NCBI GenBank assembly: GCA_027563935.2
Contig: CM050449.1
Coordinates: 83,173,178 to 83,237,177 of the forward strand
Direction of reading: 5' to 3'
DNA length: 64,000 bases
Origin: Costus lasius
Lineage: Eukaryota; Streptophyta; Magnoliopsida; Zingiberales; Costaceae
In this document: piece by piece, positions 25,201 through 37,200 of the stretch
How the letters are laid out: the number at the start of each line of letters is the position of its first letter
Numbering within the stretch: position 1 is the stretch's first letter
The notes under the pieces: generated by a model
Databases searched by the model: none
Seen by the model: the letters and a program-made list of their open reading frames with translations, nothing else
What the model was told of the DNA's origin: nothing
Translations under genes and position numbers: made by a program

Positions 25201-26153
25201 TTTCCAACTCGTAGGTCCACCTCATGCTGTCCCACCTGTTTTCTTCTCTTGAGTTCCTGTACATTTGAACAAATGTGAACTCCACATGTAGTGTCCAACA
25301 CCCATGAAATAGTAGAAGAAGATATCATGACTTCAGTCACAAATATACCTGAGCTAGAAGCAATGCTTCCCTTCTTGTCTCCTTGGAGCGCTTTACAGTC
25401 CTTTTTCCAGTGACCTAGCTGGCCACAATGGAAACATCTGTATTCCTTCGACCGCTTAACCTTTTGTTTCAGAGCCTTGTTGTAACTCTTGACAGGGGCT
25501 CTGCCCTTCTTCCCCTTCTTCTTGTTCCTAGAAGGAACCATCAAGACAGAGGTTGAAGGCTTTCCCTTTAGAGTCAACTCTGTAGTCAAGAGCATGTTCA
25601 GTAACTCTGCCGGGGTACAGTCGATCTTGTTCATATTAAAATTAATAATGAACGGATCGAAAGAGGCCGGGAGAGACTGAAGAATGATGTCTACAGCAAG
25701 CTCCTGATTGATGGTATGTCCCAGTTTCTCTAGAGCCTCTTTGTACCCAATCATCTTGAGTACGTGAGCTCCTACTGGACTCCCTTCAGCCAGTTTGATC
25801 TGAAAGAAAAGTTTAGTCAAATTGTAGCGTTCAGTCCTAGCCTGTGCAGCATACAGCAGCTTGAGGTTTGCTATAATTTGTATAGCAGATAGATCCTCAT
25901 GCTGACGCTGCAGCTCTGGCGTCATAGACGCAAGCATCAGGCAAGCGACATCAATGCTATCATTGACATGCTTTTCGTAAGCATCGCGAACCGCCCTTGC
26001 GGCGTTCGCAGCGGGTTGAGGCGGTATAGCCGTCTCGAGGACATACAGCTTCCTCTCTGCCTTAAGAACAATCTTAAGGTGTCCGTACCAGTCTGAGAAG
26101 TTTGGCCCAGCAAACTTCTCCCTTTCCAGTAGGGATCGCACATTGAAATTCGT
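22269..26153 (-). pseudogene. Copia gag-pol polyprotein with one internal stop and no ATG (element C)
   Basis: One minus-strand frame spans gag, zinc knuckle (CFHCGQLGHWKKDC), protease (WVLDTTCG), GAG-pre-integrase (HSRLGHINEKR, CKACLMGKM), integrase (HSDVCGP, SDRGGEY, SERRNRT), reverse transcriptase (YVDDIL) and RNase H (FCDNTGA). It ends with TAG at 22269-22271. A TGA at 24543-24545, where K has CGA (Arg) in integrase, breaks it into 26141-24543 and 24503-22269. The codon aligned with K's start is ACG (26151-26153). The rest of the frame is open for about 1290 codons. The lineage looks Tork/Angela-like, tentatively. Both lesions are transitions, and CGA to TGA is typical of methyl-cytosine decay. 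Confidence 0.9.
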
Positions 26154-27970
26154 GGTGTTCGTTGCTGCAGTAATCTACAACAATGCAAGAACAGCAAGGT
26201 CAGTATCAATGTTTAGAATCAATCCAAGACTTAAGAAAGATTCTTTTCTCACTATTTTATCTGACTGAAAAATCCATTAAACAGTCCGAAAGAGTAACGC
26301 TCTTTTAGTGAGATGGGATCCAGATTTCATACTTGGTCTCCGCGTCCCGCTCAGGCGAGATAAGATGCACAGAGAGTACAAGCACTAATTTCTGGTAGGC
26401 AATGCCTGCCAATCGCCAACCCGTGCGATTCCCCTTCATCTGGGCAATCCAGCAGACTGTGCCAACTGAGTTGGTACAACACAGTCTCTGATCCCACAGA
26501 TGGCTGCCTCCATATAGCTCACATATGCTCAGTATGTAGCCTACATGGTCAAGCTGACCTGACCTACTCCCTGGACCACCACGTGCTATGCTGAGCAACG
26601 AGAAGCGATAAATCCCTTCTCTGTAACACGCAGGTGTAATCACACACCGTCTGAAGATAGATGGGCGTGCCCACTGAGTGGGTACAACACGGCCCCAACG
26701 ATAGTCAGAACAGTGAGGTTTCGCGTCAGAAGGCTTACGTGCTTGATATTTTAGCGTTGGATTTTAACGGTCTTTTATCTTCTTAACTATCATGCATAAC
26801 CTATGGCGATAGTAGAAGATTAAATCATGCAGTTCTAATTATATAAACAATAAGTAGAAAGCATGCTGATCTTATGTGGTAAAAGCCCATTAAATCTAAG
26901 TAAGACCTTAATTTAACTTAAGTCTTCACTTGAGCTCTTCATGGGTCTTTTGCCTTCTCATCTGGCCCAACCCAGGGCCCGAGCGCCCACTGCAGCTCAG
27001 GTGCGCCCACCAGGTAAATGCCCCTATCCCAGAGTCGAACCCTGGACCTCCCACCTGGTTAAGCCTCAAGCTGCATGCACCTCTGCCATGTGTGCTTTGT
27101 GCTCTTGTCTGATTAAATTACAATTTAATCTATCTAGACAAGATTGACTCGCAGGTCAATTACACTTTATAAATTAAATAACATGTGATGCGTAGATCAC
27201 AATAAAATTAATTTACAATTTAATTCCAGGCTTGCAGGCCCCAGCACAGCACACATTAAATTAGGCAGCCAACATAAGATTAAATAAACAAGCATCATGG
27301 CATCCAATCAACATGTGATCCATTAATAAGAAAATAAAATTTTTGAAAACCCATTGGCATCAATTTTAATTTTCTTATGTGCCCTACTACCTTACAACGG
27401 TCCATTAATAGGGATCCACTCATCATGTCTAGTCAGATCCACTGCCCTTGCATGCACCAAGTCCTAACTGACTTGAGGTGACCTGATGGTCAACCATGCA
27501 TGCCTTGGGCTGAACGACCCTCATGAGTTCTGGCAAGCGGGTGTGACCCCGGGCCTAACTCATGCGCGTTCACTGGTTGTCTCAACCAGACCTCGCTACA
27601 CGCTCTTGATGCAGTCGACCTATAGCCACCTCGTGCTTGCGCACAGGTGCCATCTGGTCGACCCATCTAGGCTGTCAGATGGTCTGATCAGACTGGTTGG
27701 ATCTAGACTAGACGAGGACGTCAACCCTATCAACCCGTCTAAGGATTTAAAGTAGGCGCTTCTTAGATCTAATGGTAAGCGCGCAAGTTCCTTTTTGTTT
27801 TAGAAACAACATGCAACATGCGCCAAGGAGAAAATAACATCTATAACAAGCATGTATTTTCGCCAACATAAAACGATACAACAAGTGTCGCATGTCTTAT
27901 AGATCTAGTCTTTTGCACAAACAAGGATCACAAAGCAAACATAGCAATAATATTAACATGCAATAAACCT
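26154..27970 (-). other. C leader, no coding domain seen
   Basis: This 1.8-kb leader between PBS and gag is collinear with the K leader at 44428-46251. I see no domain in either strand. Long structured leaders are common in copia elements, but I cannot define a packaging signal here. Confidence 0.7.
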
Positions 27971-27983
27971 CGCTCTGATACCA
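27971..27983 (-). other. C primer-binding site
   Basis: The minus strand reads TGGTATCAGAGCG next to the inner edge of the 5' LTR and matches initiator Met-tRNA. Two further bases separate it from the LTR end. Confidence 0.9.
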
Positions 27984-27985
27984 AT

Positions 27986-29674
27986 TGAAAGTCCCCTAAG
28001 CAAGGGGGGCGAAACCCTAACTAGGCGCATATAAAACTTTTGCAGAAGAAACAAGGGTTTCAACAGGATCTATGCATGAGATATGATCAACTATATTCGA
28101 TTGCAAATATAAGTGAAGAGAAATACCATCGCCATTGCTTTGGATGGCGCCTTGGACGAAGAGAGCGAATGGGATCTCCTCCAAAGGATGCGCACACTAG
28201 AAGATGTCGCCTACTCCTTGTTGATCCTTGTGCTAGCAAGGTTCTCCAAGGGTGCTTGTCGTATGGAAGGGATGAGATGATCTTCTTACGGCTAAAAGGG
28301 GAAAGCTCTCTATCTCCTTGGCGTGAAGAACCACTTCGCCACACGAGAAGAATGAGAGGAGAAGATGGGCGAGCAACGTTACAACGTGGGAGCGTTTTTC
28401 CATTTGGAAAACCGACTTCCAAATATAGTAAGTCCCCAATGTTTCATGCGTTCACACCTTGTGAACCATCGAAACTTTCTTTCTCCCATTGAACCAAGCG
28501 TTCACCTAGTGAACCGGTTCTAATTATTCGGTTACTTGTATTTGGTTCAAGGACCAAATTAAACCAAGCCTAGGTTAAGATCTTATCAAACCAAATGGCT
28601 CAAGATCTAACCATTCATCTCATGATGCTCTTGATCTCATTGATCTAGCATCAATTCTCTCGATCGAAGCTTACCGATCTCAAGCCCTAATCAATCAAAC
28701 ATGATCAGACTAGATCTCACTTACAATCAGAGATTAAATCCCTTTAAACTGAACCAAGACAATTCAGTCCACACGATCTGACTTAAGTAAGCCATATCAT
28801 CAAATTGTGCGACCCTAAGGGTTTCCTTTAAATGTCGGTAACGATAACTTTCGTTATCACGATCAGTGAGGGGTATCTAGCAACACATCACTATCTCCCG
28901 ATATAAAGGAAAGAGTCTTCCAAGACTACACCCAAACCACAGCACAAGTGTGAATCAACTCACTAGGCATACATGTTTCCTTTGCCACTGGATGTTCTTA
29001 TTGGACAAGCGAGTCAAGCCTGTAGCTCCAATATGATGAGAATGATTAGATCAGATGAACATAGTCACCTGGGTATGGCCATACACTTTCTCAATCATCT
29101 CATCCAGGGGGCCCCTATAGAACATCACACTCCAAACTAGGAGACGGCAATCCTTTATCTATCACTAGTGTCCTAACCTGACTCATGATCATTATCCAAG
29201 ATAGTCTATAACCATTATGTTTCAAATGATATTGAACTACCTCAAAACAATGACAATCAACATTTAGAAACACAAGTGATCTCAAGTCAGAGGAAGTATG
29301 CCACTTGTTCGCATACAAGGATTATTCACATTGTGACAAGCAATTGAATATCCTACTAGGGTCTGTCCAGTACATCCAATGTACCCATGAGTCTACATCT
29401 TATTCCATGCTCGAAGCATCCTATAAGATTAGAACACATATTAGTCTCAATCATATCAAGGCTGTCTCATGTTCACCAAGATATCTCGACTAAGGACTTA
29501 ACTGCATGTCAGCCAAGCTGAACATCATTGAGACATTATTCAGAAGTATACATATTGCAGCAGATGATGTAACAACCTGAATAACAACCATTGCCTTTAT
29601 AAACATAGAGTTTATACATGATACTGATACAATCCCAAGGCCTCAAACATTAGCCTTAAGGGCATACCCCAACA
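27986..29674 (-). repeat. C 5' LTR
   Basis: This 1689-bp LTR reads TGTTGGGGTATGCCC to GGGACTTTCA on the minus strand. It is uninterrupted and gives the reference for the B insertion site in the other LTR. The palindrome GTATGGCCATAC is at 29073-29084. Confidence 0.93.
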
Positions 29675-30491
29675 AGAAAGTCATTGCCCTTTAGTCAATC
29701 TATGTTCATCCAAGAGATTCTGGAGAGGTTCATGTTGGATCATTCCAAAGGATGATACCTTCTAGAGAGACATGGTCTGATTCTCTCCATGATGCAATGT
29801 CTTTTGACACAGCAGGAGAGAGATAACATGAGTCTATAGTCCTAATACATTGGGTATAGGATAGATCATGTTTTGTGCAGCTAGCACAAGACTATGTGTG
29901 GCGAATGCTTGGAGCATGGCCAGTAAGTTTCAATCAGATCCTAGTGTTCAAACACTGGATAGCTGTGAAAGCAATCCTTCATACTTGGGAAGTATAAAGG
30001 ATTGAATTTTAGTCTGTGATAGATAGGAAGAACTTTGTGTACTGGGTACACTGACACTTCGTTCCGGTCTAATGACTATCGTTCACAGTCAGGATTTGCT
30101 TTTTGCCTTAATGTGGTGTTGTTGGCTGAAAGAGCTTTATGCAAACTGCAGTGGCAAATTCTACAATAAGGCTGAGTACATTGCAGCTTCTTGTGGCAGC
30201 CAAGGAAGCAGCTTCATTCATTTGAACTTGATTTAGTCCCTGGTGCTTGATGGTCCAGTATAGTTCTTACTGGGGCCGTAAGCATGTGTAAAGGAACTTA
30301 GCACTTAAGTATGTACTGCAGCGATATCATCTGATCTTAGAGATCATGGATAAAGATGATGATTCAAACTTGTTAAAATAAACACAGATAGCAATCTGGA
30401 AAAACCCACTGACATAGCCTCTGGCGCAGCGGAAGCTAAATATGTCATACTAGAGACATGGGACTGAATGAATTCAGTTGCCCTTGGTCTT
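29675..30491 (+). pseudogene. Decayed reverse transcriptase/RNase H end of element D
   Basis: The sequence resumes the D reverse transcriptase region cut at 11332. It matches B at 18165-18980 and, at DNA level, the K region encoding STYIEKVLERFHLENSK through to RNase H. The last part corresponds to K's ADPLTKPLAQQK. No frame is open for long. Confidence 0.78.
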
Positions 30492-30507
30492 AGTGCAAGT
30501 GGGAGAT
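30492..30507 (+). other. D polypurine tract
   Basis: AGTGCAAGTGGGAGAT lies immediately before the 3' LTR start at 30508. Confidence 0.85.
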
Positions 30508-31539
30508 TGTTGGTGTATATGCCCTGCAGACCAATGTATGGACATGGTCAGGCATTGTTTGAATGTACTTCGATAGAATTAATGAAATTGATATAATCAA
30601 TAAAGGCATGGTCGTTATTATGCAGATTGCTTTACCTGCGTTGATGTATTGAATTGCATAGATAATGTCCCAGGAGTTTGGATTGGATCCATTCTCATAA
30701 GTAATCCCCGGTCAAGGTGCCTTAGCCGATATGGGACAACTTTGGTGCATGTGAGACTAGTGTATGGGCTGGTTAGGTGCGGGGCACAGTAACGCAGACA
30801 TATAGGTGCATTGGATGCACTAGAGTGATCCACCGTGAGGATTGACTTGTCTAGTCAAACAAGTCAATCTCACATGCAAGAGGTTTGCATTGATCCTTAG
30901 ACTTGAGGTATTCATGTCTAGATATGATGATGGGTATGTTTTGATACAGTCTTAAGTCTCTCCGTAAATGGGTGATCAAAACGACTGTCATTGGACATAT
31001 CATAAGTCATGTAGAGATATGAATGACCAATAGTAGGATTTGCCCCTTCCTTAACTGGAAGTATGATATCCACTTTGGGGCACCCCACCTCATTGGTGCA
31101 TGACAGGAATGTGTGGCCACACTGATTGAGTCATGACCAATAGATTGGATTAATAAATATGGACTAATCCAATGGCGGGATATCAGTTTAGGCAAAGGGA
31201 TCTAGAATGGATGGGAATCCTCGTTGCTTGTTAGGGAGTTGTTGCCAGATGACTTAAGTCCTATGACATGGGTAGTAGTGATGTGTTGCTAGATACCTCT
31301 CACTACTTATGATGATATTCAATCATCATTGCTATCGTCATTAGGATCCTACCGGGTCACACGCAATAGACTCTTGGCGTTGTTTTATGATCTGGAAATC
31401 TTGGAATATATTTGAGTTCATTATTCTGAGTCCAAGACAGATTCATGGTTGAATCTGAGTCCAATTGGGATTCATGAGTTTGTATATGTATCCTAGTCAA
31501 GTTGGACTTGAACAAGGGATTATATACCATGTTGGATTC

Positions 31540-31835
31540 GAATCCTAATCTAATTAGGAGTTGGAATCCTAATCCTATTAGGAATTGGAATCCTAATCCA
31601 ACTAGGAGTTGGAATCCTAATCTAATTAGGAGTTGGAATCCTAACCCTATTAGGAATTGGAATCCTAATCCAACTAGGAGTTGGAATCCTAATTTAATTA
31701 GGAGTTAGAATCCTAACCCTATTGGGAAATAGAGTCCTATTCCAACTAGGAGTTGGAATCCTAATTCAATTAGGAGTTGGAATTCTAATTCTACTAGAAA
31801 TGAGAATCCTAATCTAATTAGGATTCAAATCCTAA
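31540..31835 (+). repeat. 24-bp tandem repeat block in the D 3' LTR
   Basis: This is the second copy of the array at 5885-6180, with the same unit order as far as I can compare by eye. Confidence 0.85.
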
Positions 31836-32406
31836 TGAGAATTAGATTTGGATAAGGCCCATAGTGGTTGGGCGCAAATCCTAATCCAACTAGGATTCAA
31901 ATCCTAAAGAGAATTGGATTTGGATAAGGCTCATTGTGTTGGGCGCAAATCCTAATCCAATAAGGATTTATTTCCATGGGCCTAATTAGTGTTGAGATCC
32001 AAATCCAATTAGGGATTGTGGATTAATTCTAATTGAGGCAAGTTTGAATCCTAATAGGAGTTGGAAATACACTTGGCGCATGGGATAATTCCATATATGG
32101 AATTTGCGCCAATTGGGGTGTATGAATCCTTTTGGAAAGTTGTTTCCTCAATTGGAAACTATCTTGGACGTGTGGGGCTGATATGTTGGCAAGTATGGCT
32201 TGATTTATTCAAGCAATGATTTGGCCAATCATATATGGAAAGTCCTAATTGAATTGGAACTCAAATTACCTCTCTTGATAAGGCAAGAAGCTAGATTCTT
32301 TCCATGCTTCATGTTGCGCCAATTCAAGAGAGGATGTGGCTGAACTCTTATGGCAATTCCTTGGAGGAATTGCGCCAAGAGCATAGAAGGAAAGAGAGGT
32401 GGCGGT

Positions 32407-34061
32407 TGATGGAGGCAGTAGCCCTGCTCTGAGGAGATCTGCTCGGACTCGTAGGGTACCTAATCGATATGGGTTCCCTTAGAGTCCCCTCTCTCTTGCA
32501 TTGCATTTTAGGCTAAGTTGTTTTCAATAACACCATGCATCATGTAGTCAAATATGGTAAGTCCACTTGTAGTAGGTAGTGCATTGTAATTCATAAAACT
32601 CTATGTACTCTTGCATCATAATAGAGTAGTGCATGCATACAATAGGTTCCATTTGGCAGGTCACTCAAGTAAGAAGCAGCTCAAGCTCCAGCTCAACATC
32701 ACTCAAGGTCCACTCACCAAGTTCAGCTCCAGAAAAGGAAGGAAGACTTCAAAGTCCAAGTTCACTTCAAAGCCATGCTATGACTCACTTGCCATCCTTG
32801 TTGGGCGCCTATTCAAGAGGGCAAATCAGCCACCTCATCATCCACCCAAGATGATATGCGCCAACCTCTAGTCCAAGCAAGGAACGAATTCAATTCCCTC
32901 ATCCATCAAGATCCAAAATCAAAGGGAATATCCATCCAGATCCACAATCAAAGGAGAGCATTTATGAAGACATTTATGATGAATTGCCATCTCTTGTTGC
33001 CGCCCAAGCCTTCATGGAAAGGATTCGAAATTTGAATCTCTTATCCATGCGCCAACAAACAATTCACCAAAGGATAAGAAGATACTCTCATCGCCCATCA
33101 AAACAATTAATGAGTTGCCAAGAGAAGATCACCCAAAGAAGGAAGCTCTTAAAGAGGATTTGCGCCCACCTCTTGATTTTGAATTTCAAATTCCATCCAT
33201 CTTTGTAGTAGGCGCATGGAAGCTAATGGCTATCCTGCCCTAGCCCCATCTCGCCTATAAAAGCATAGTCTTCCCCCTTGTATTCGATTACCTCTTGATG
33301 AAATACATTGTCTATTAGTTGCCTAGCTTAATTACTTGTGTTAGTGATAAAATTCCCTTTAGCCGAGCTCTTCACCTTCTTCTAGCTCTTCCACCGAAAC
33401 CCTAAGAAGCTCTCCTCTTTGTTTGTGTGCGCCACCACAAGGAGTACTTCTTCACCCTCGGTTTGGAGCAAGAAGAGAAGCACCCTCGGCCTCAAGGAGT
33501 TCTCATCCCTTTCGGCTAAGTCTTCTTCTCTACACCTCTTATTTAACTTTAAGAACTCTCTTCTACACTCATCTTTGTTTATATAACTTATAGGTTGCGC
33601 TTGGAGTGGTCTAAGAGGGGCGTTTCCCCCTCCCCTTCTCCTTCTCCCCCTCTCTCTAGTTGCTTAAGATTAGCAAGGGAATTTGTGAGGCTTAAGCTCA
33701 CCCCTTGATTTATTCCTGTATTAAAATCCGTGACTTGTACGGATCTTCTGTGTTTGCTTGTAAGCTCCACCCTACACCTTCTATCAGAGTTGGACCGGTG
33801 AAGATCGGGAAGCACAGCCCTTCAATCCTCAAGGGCTGCACTGTAAGTTTATTTTCCTGCATTTACAGCTTTCTAGTGTAATTTTGATTTACTGTTCTTA
33901 GTTAAACTTGGGTTTTCCTATACGTAAAAATACAAAAAAAAAAGATTAGTTTCTTAACCTCGTTAGTATAACTTCGGTTTTCTCTTACTATTAAGCTATT
34001 TATCAAAATCAGTTTTTCAAAACCGTTGTTTGAATGCTCTAGACCCCCCCGTCCTACATCA
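32407..34061 (+). repeat. L 5' LTR
   Basis: It starts TGATGGAGGCAG and ends CCTACATCA. The first 73 bases have coding potential, because the equivalent part of the 3' LTR encodes the end of the polyprotein. Confidence 0.93.
33256..33263 (+). promoter_or_regulatory. TATA box of the L 5' LTR
   Basis: TATAAAAG lies about 800 bp before the LTR end, in CGCCTATAAAAGC. In the 3' LTR the same site reads CGCCTGTAAAAGC (39744 onward). The start of transcription would be expected some 30 bp downstream, but it cannot be seen directly. Confidence 0.65.
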
Positions 34062-34064
34062 GCT

Positions 34065-34076
34065 TGGTATCAGAGC
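34065..34076 (+). other. L primer-binding site
   Basis: TGGTATCAGAGC lies three bases after the 5' LTR and matches initiator Met-tRNA. Confidence 0.9.
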
Positions 34077-34235
34077 TTTGGCTCCTAGTTTAGATTTTTA
34101 AAGCCTCAAAACTTTATTTTCTAACTCCTAGGCGATCTTTGGAATTAGGTTGTTGAAAGAAGTTGGATCCATAACAGACTACATATTTATCTATCACTTT
34201 GCCTTATTTTTGAAACTATAGTTTTCAAAACATCC

Positions 34236-37200
34236 ATGCAAACTCAGTCTAAAACTCAACAACAAGAACAAAATCCCACCATGGATCCTACGGCCATGAA
34301 TGAGAAGTTTGAATTCTTAACTGAGCAAATAGGGACCCTTACCCGAAGCCTTAATCAACTTACCACTGAGTTCCATGACTTTAGGGAAAGGTCTTCTAAT
34401 CATGCTAGTGAACCACCTAGTCCTCATCATGTAGACACTCAACAACCACCTGCGTGGAACGGGCACCAAACCCCAACCCGTGCCGGCACCCAACCTATGT
34501 GGAATGGATACCCTAATCCACACCATGTAGGGACCCAACCCCAACCAACGTGGAATGGATACCCCAATCCAAACCATGCACACCAACCAACTATGTGGAA
34601 TGGACCTCCCATTCAAACCCCACCTCAACCTAGATTTAGGGAGGATGAAGTGCACCGCGCTATCAAACTCAATCCCCCAACCTTCAATGGCTCTTTAGAA
34701 CCCCGAGACTTCTTGGATTGGACAACCAAGCTCGAACAATATTTCGAGTGGAGCATGATCCCTGAGCACAGCAAAGTCCGACTTGCAAAGTGCCTTCTTG
34801 AGGGAAATGCCAGGTTGTATTGGACCAATATAGAGAACAACCAAGAGAGACTCAACCTACCCCCCATAGAAACATGGCTAGAAATGCGCCAACAACTTAA
34901 ACTGAAGTATGTCCCTTCATACTTTCAGAGTAAGTTGTTTGACCAAGCCTCTAGCTTAACCCAAGGATCTATGACCGTTGACCAATACACTGCTAGTTTT
35001 GAGGAATTCCTCCTTAGGGGAAACCCAGGAGAAAACCCTCTATTTAGCCTTAGCAGGTATAAAAATGGTCTCCGATCTGAGATTAGAAAGGGCCTTACCT
35101 ACTACCAGATAGACTCCATAGAGGTTGCCCATCTTAGAGCCAAGGAGATTGAACAAGAACTTAAGGTTGCCTTTATGAGAGAGTTTAGTGCCTCTAGACC
35201 AAGTCCTAGACCAACCCAACCTCAAAGCTCTCCTAGACCAACTCAACCTCAAAGCTCTAGTACTCCCAAACCCAATCCCTCTAGTTATCCAGAACCATCT
35301 AGGGTCAAATGCCATGGGTGTCAGCAATATGGACACTATATGAAAGACTGTCCCAAACGGGTCTTATACCTAGGTGAGGAAAACCAAACCCCAAGACTTG
35401 AAGATATTAATGACCCAGATTCTGACTGCCAAATCCTAGAAGACAATGATTATGATAGTAGTGAGGAACCTGCCCAAAACACCTTAGGAGTTGTTAGGTG
35501 TACACTGATGAAACCCTCACCCACGGATGATTGGCGACGAACTAGTATCTTCCATACTTACACGAAATGCAATGGAAACATGTGCAAAGTAGTGATAGAT
35601 GGGGGTAGTAGTCTCAATGCTGTCTCCCACTCTGCTATCACCAAGTTCAAGCTTAAGATGGAAGCTCACCCAACCCCTTATAACATCTCTTGGGTCAACC
35701 AGTCTAGTGTGCCCGTAACCCATAGGAGTCTAATACCTTTACAGTTTGGTACCTATGATGGACAAATTTGGTGCGATGTCATCACCATGGATGTCGCCCA
35801 AGTCCTTCTAGGCAGACCATGGCTATATGACATGGATGTAGTCCACTATGGTCGGACTAATACCTATGTCTTTAGTCACTCAGGTCAAAAGATCAAACTG
35901 AAACCATCTATGCCCAGAGAGCTTAAAGCCTCAACCAACAAGGGAAAAATCGAGGAGACCAAAACCACACAACCAACACTTCAGCTCATGAGACCTAAGG
36001 ATTATAGACCTGATCAACCTTTATTCACCTTAGTCCTCAAGGAAGTCAACCAAGAGGAAGAGAGTAAGCCACCCCCTGAAGTAGAAACCCTCTTAGAACA
36101 ATATAGTGAGCTTACCCCTGAAGAACTACCCACAGGAATTCCACCACTTAGGGACATCCAGCATGCAATAGATCTTGTCCCTGGTTCAACCCTTCCCAAT
36201 CTACCCCACTATAGGATGAACCCTACTGAGCATCAAGAACTTAAGAGGCAAGTAAATGACCTATTAGAGAAAGGACATATTAGAGAAAGTCTAAGCCCTT
36301 GCGCCGTGCCTGCTCTGCTCACCCCTAAAAAGGATGGCAGTTGGCGCATGTGTATAGACTGCAGAGCCATAAACAAAATCACAGTAAAGTATAGATTTCC
36401 TATTCCTAGACTTGATGACATGCTAGACATGTTAGTTGGCTCTAAGTGGTTTAGCAAGCTTGACTTAAGAAGTGGATACCACCAGGTCAGGATAAGGCTA
36501 GGTGATGAATGGAAGACCGCTTTCAAGACCAAGGATGGTCTCTATGAATGGTTAGTCATGCCTTTTGGCTTGACTAATGCTCCTTCCACATTCATGAGAC
36601 TCATGACCCAAGTCTTAAAGCCTTTCATTGGAAAATTCCTGGTAGTCTACTTTGATGATATCCTCATCTATAGTAAGACTAAGGAGGAACACCTAGAGCA
36701 CCTTAGGAAGACCCTTGACCTTCTTAAGGAAGAGCAGCTCTATATCAATCTCAAGAAATGCTCCTTTCTGTCACATAGTGTGATCTTCTTAGGATTCATA
36801 GTGTCTGAGCATGGCCTTCAAGCCGACCCATCCAAGATCCAAGCCATCAAAGATTGGCCTGAACCTAAGACCATCACTGAGGTCAGAAACTTCCATGGCC
36901 TAGCTACCTTCTATAGGAGATTCATAAGGAACTTCAGCTCAATAGTGGCACCTATCACTAGTTGCCTAAAACAAGGTGAATTTTCTTGGACTAAAGCTGC
37001 TAGCAAAGCCTTCCAAGAACTTAAGGACAAGATGACCACCGCCCCGGTCCTTAGACTGCCTGACTTCAGTAAAGTCTTTGAGGTAGATTGTGACGCCTCT
37101 GGAGTTGGCATAGGGGGAACCCTAAGCCAAGAAGGTCATCCCATAGCCTTCTTTAGTGAAAAGCTCAACGAGGCAAAACAAAAATACTCTACCTATGATA

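Larger units (their letters stand above)
11333..29674 (-). mobile_element. Element C, copia retrotransposon inserted in D
   Basis: C reads on the minus strand. Its 5' LTR is 27986-29674, its PBS 27971-27983, its polyprotein 26153-22269, its PPT 22249-22264, and its 3' LTR 22248-11333 interrupted by B. AGAAA is duplicated at 11328-11332 and 29675-29679. With B removed, the 3' LTR is 1689 bp, the same as the 5' LTR. It is the same family as K. By eye the LTRs differ at roughly a dozen sites, so insertion is recent. It lacks the initiator ATG found in K and has one internal stop. Confidence 0.92.

Noticed and set aside
28040..28492. 150-residue frame, also at 11423-11839
   Set aside because: It lies within both C LTRs with no domain and no conservation beyond the LTR duplication.
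32611..33208. Frames of 73-86 residues repeated at 39101-39698
   Set aside because: They are inside the L LTRs upstream of the TATA box and have no recognisable domain.
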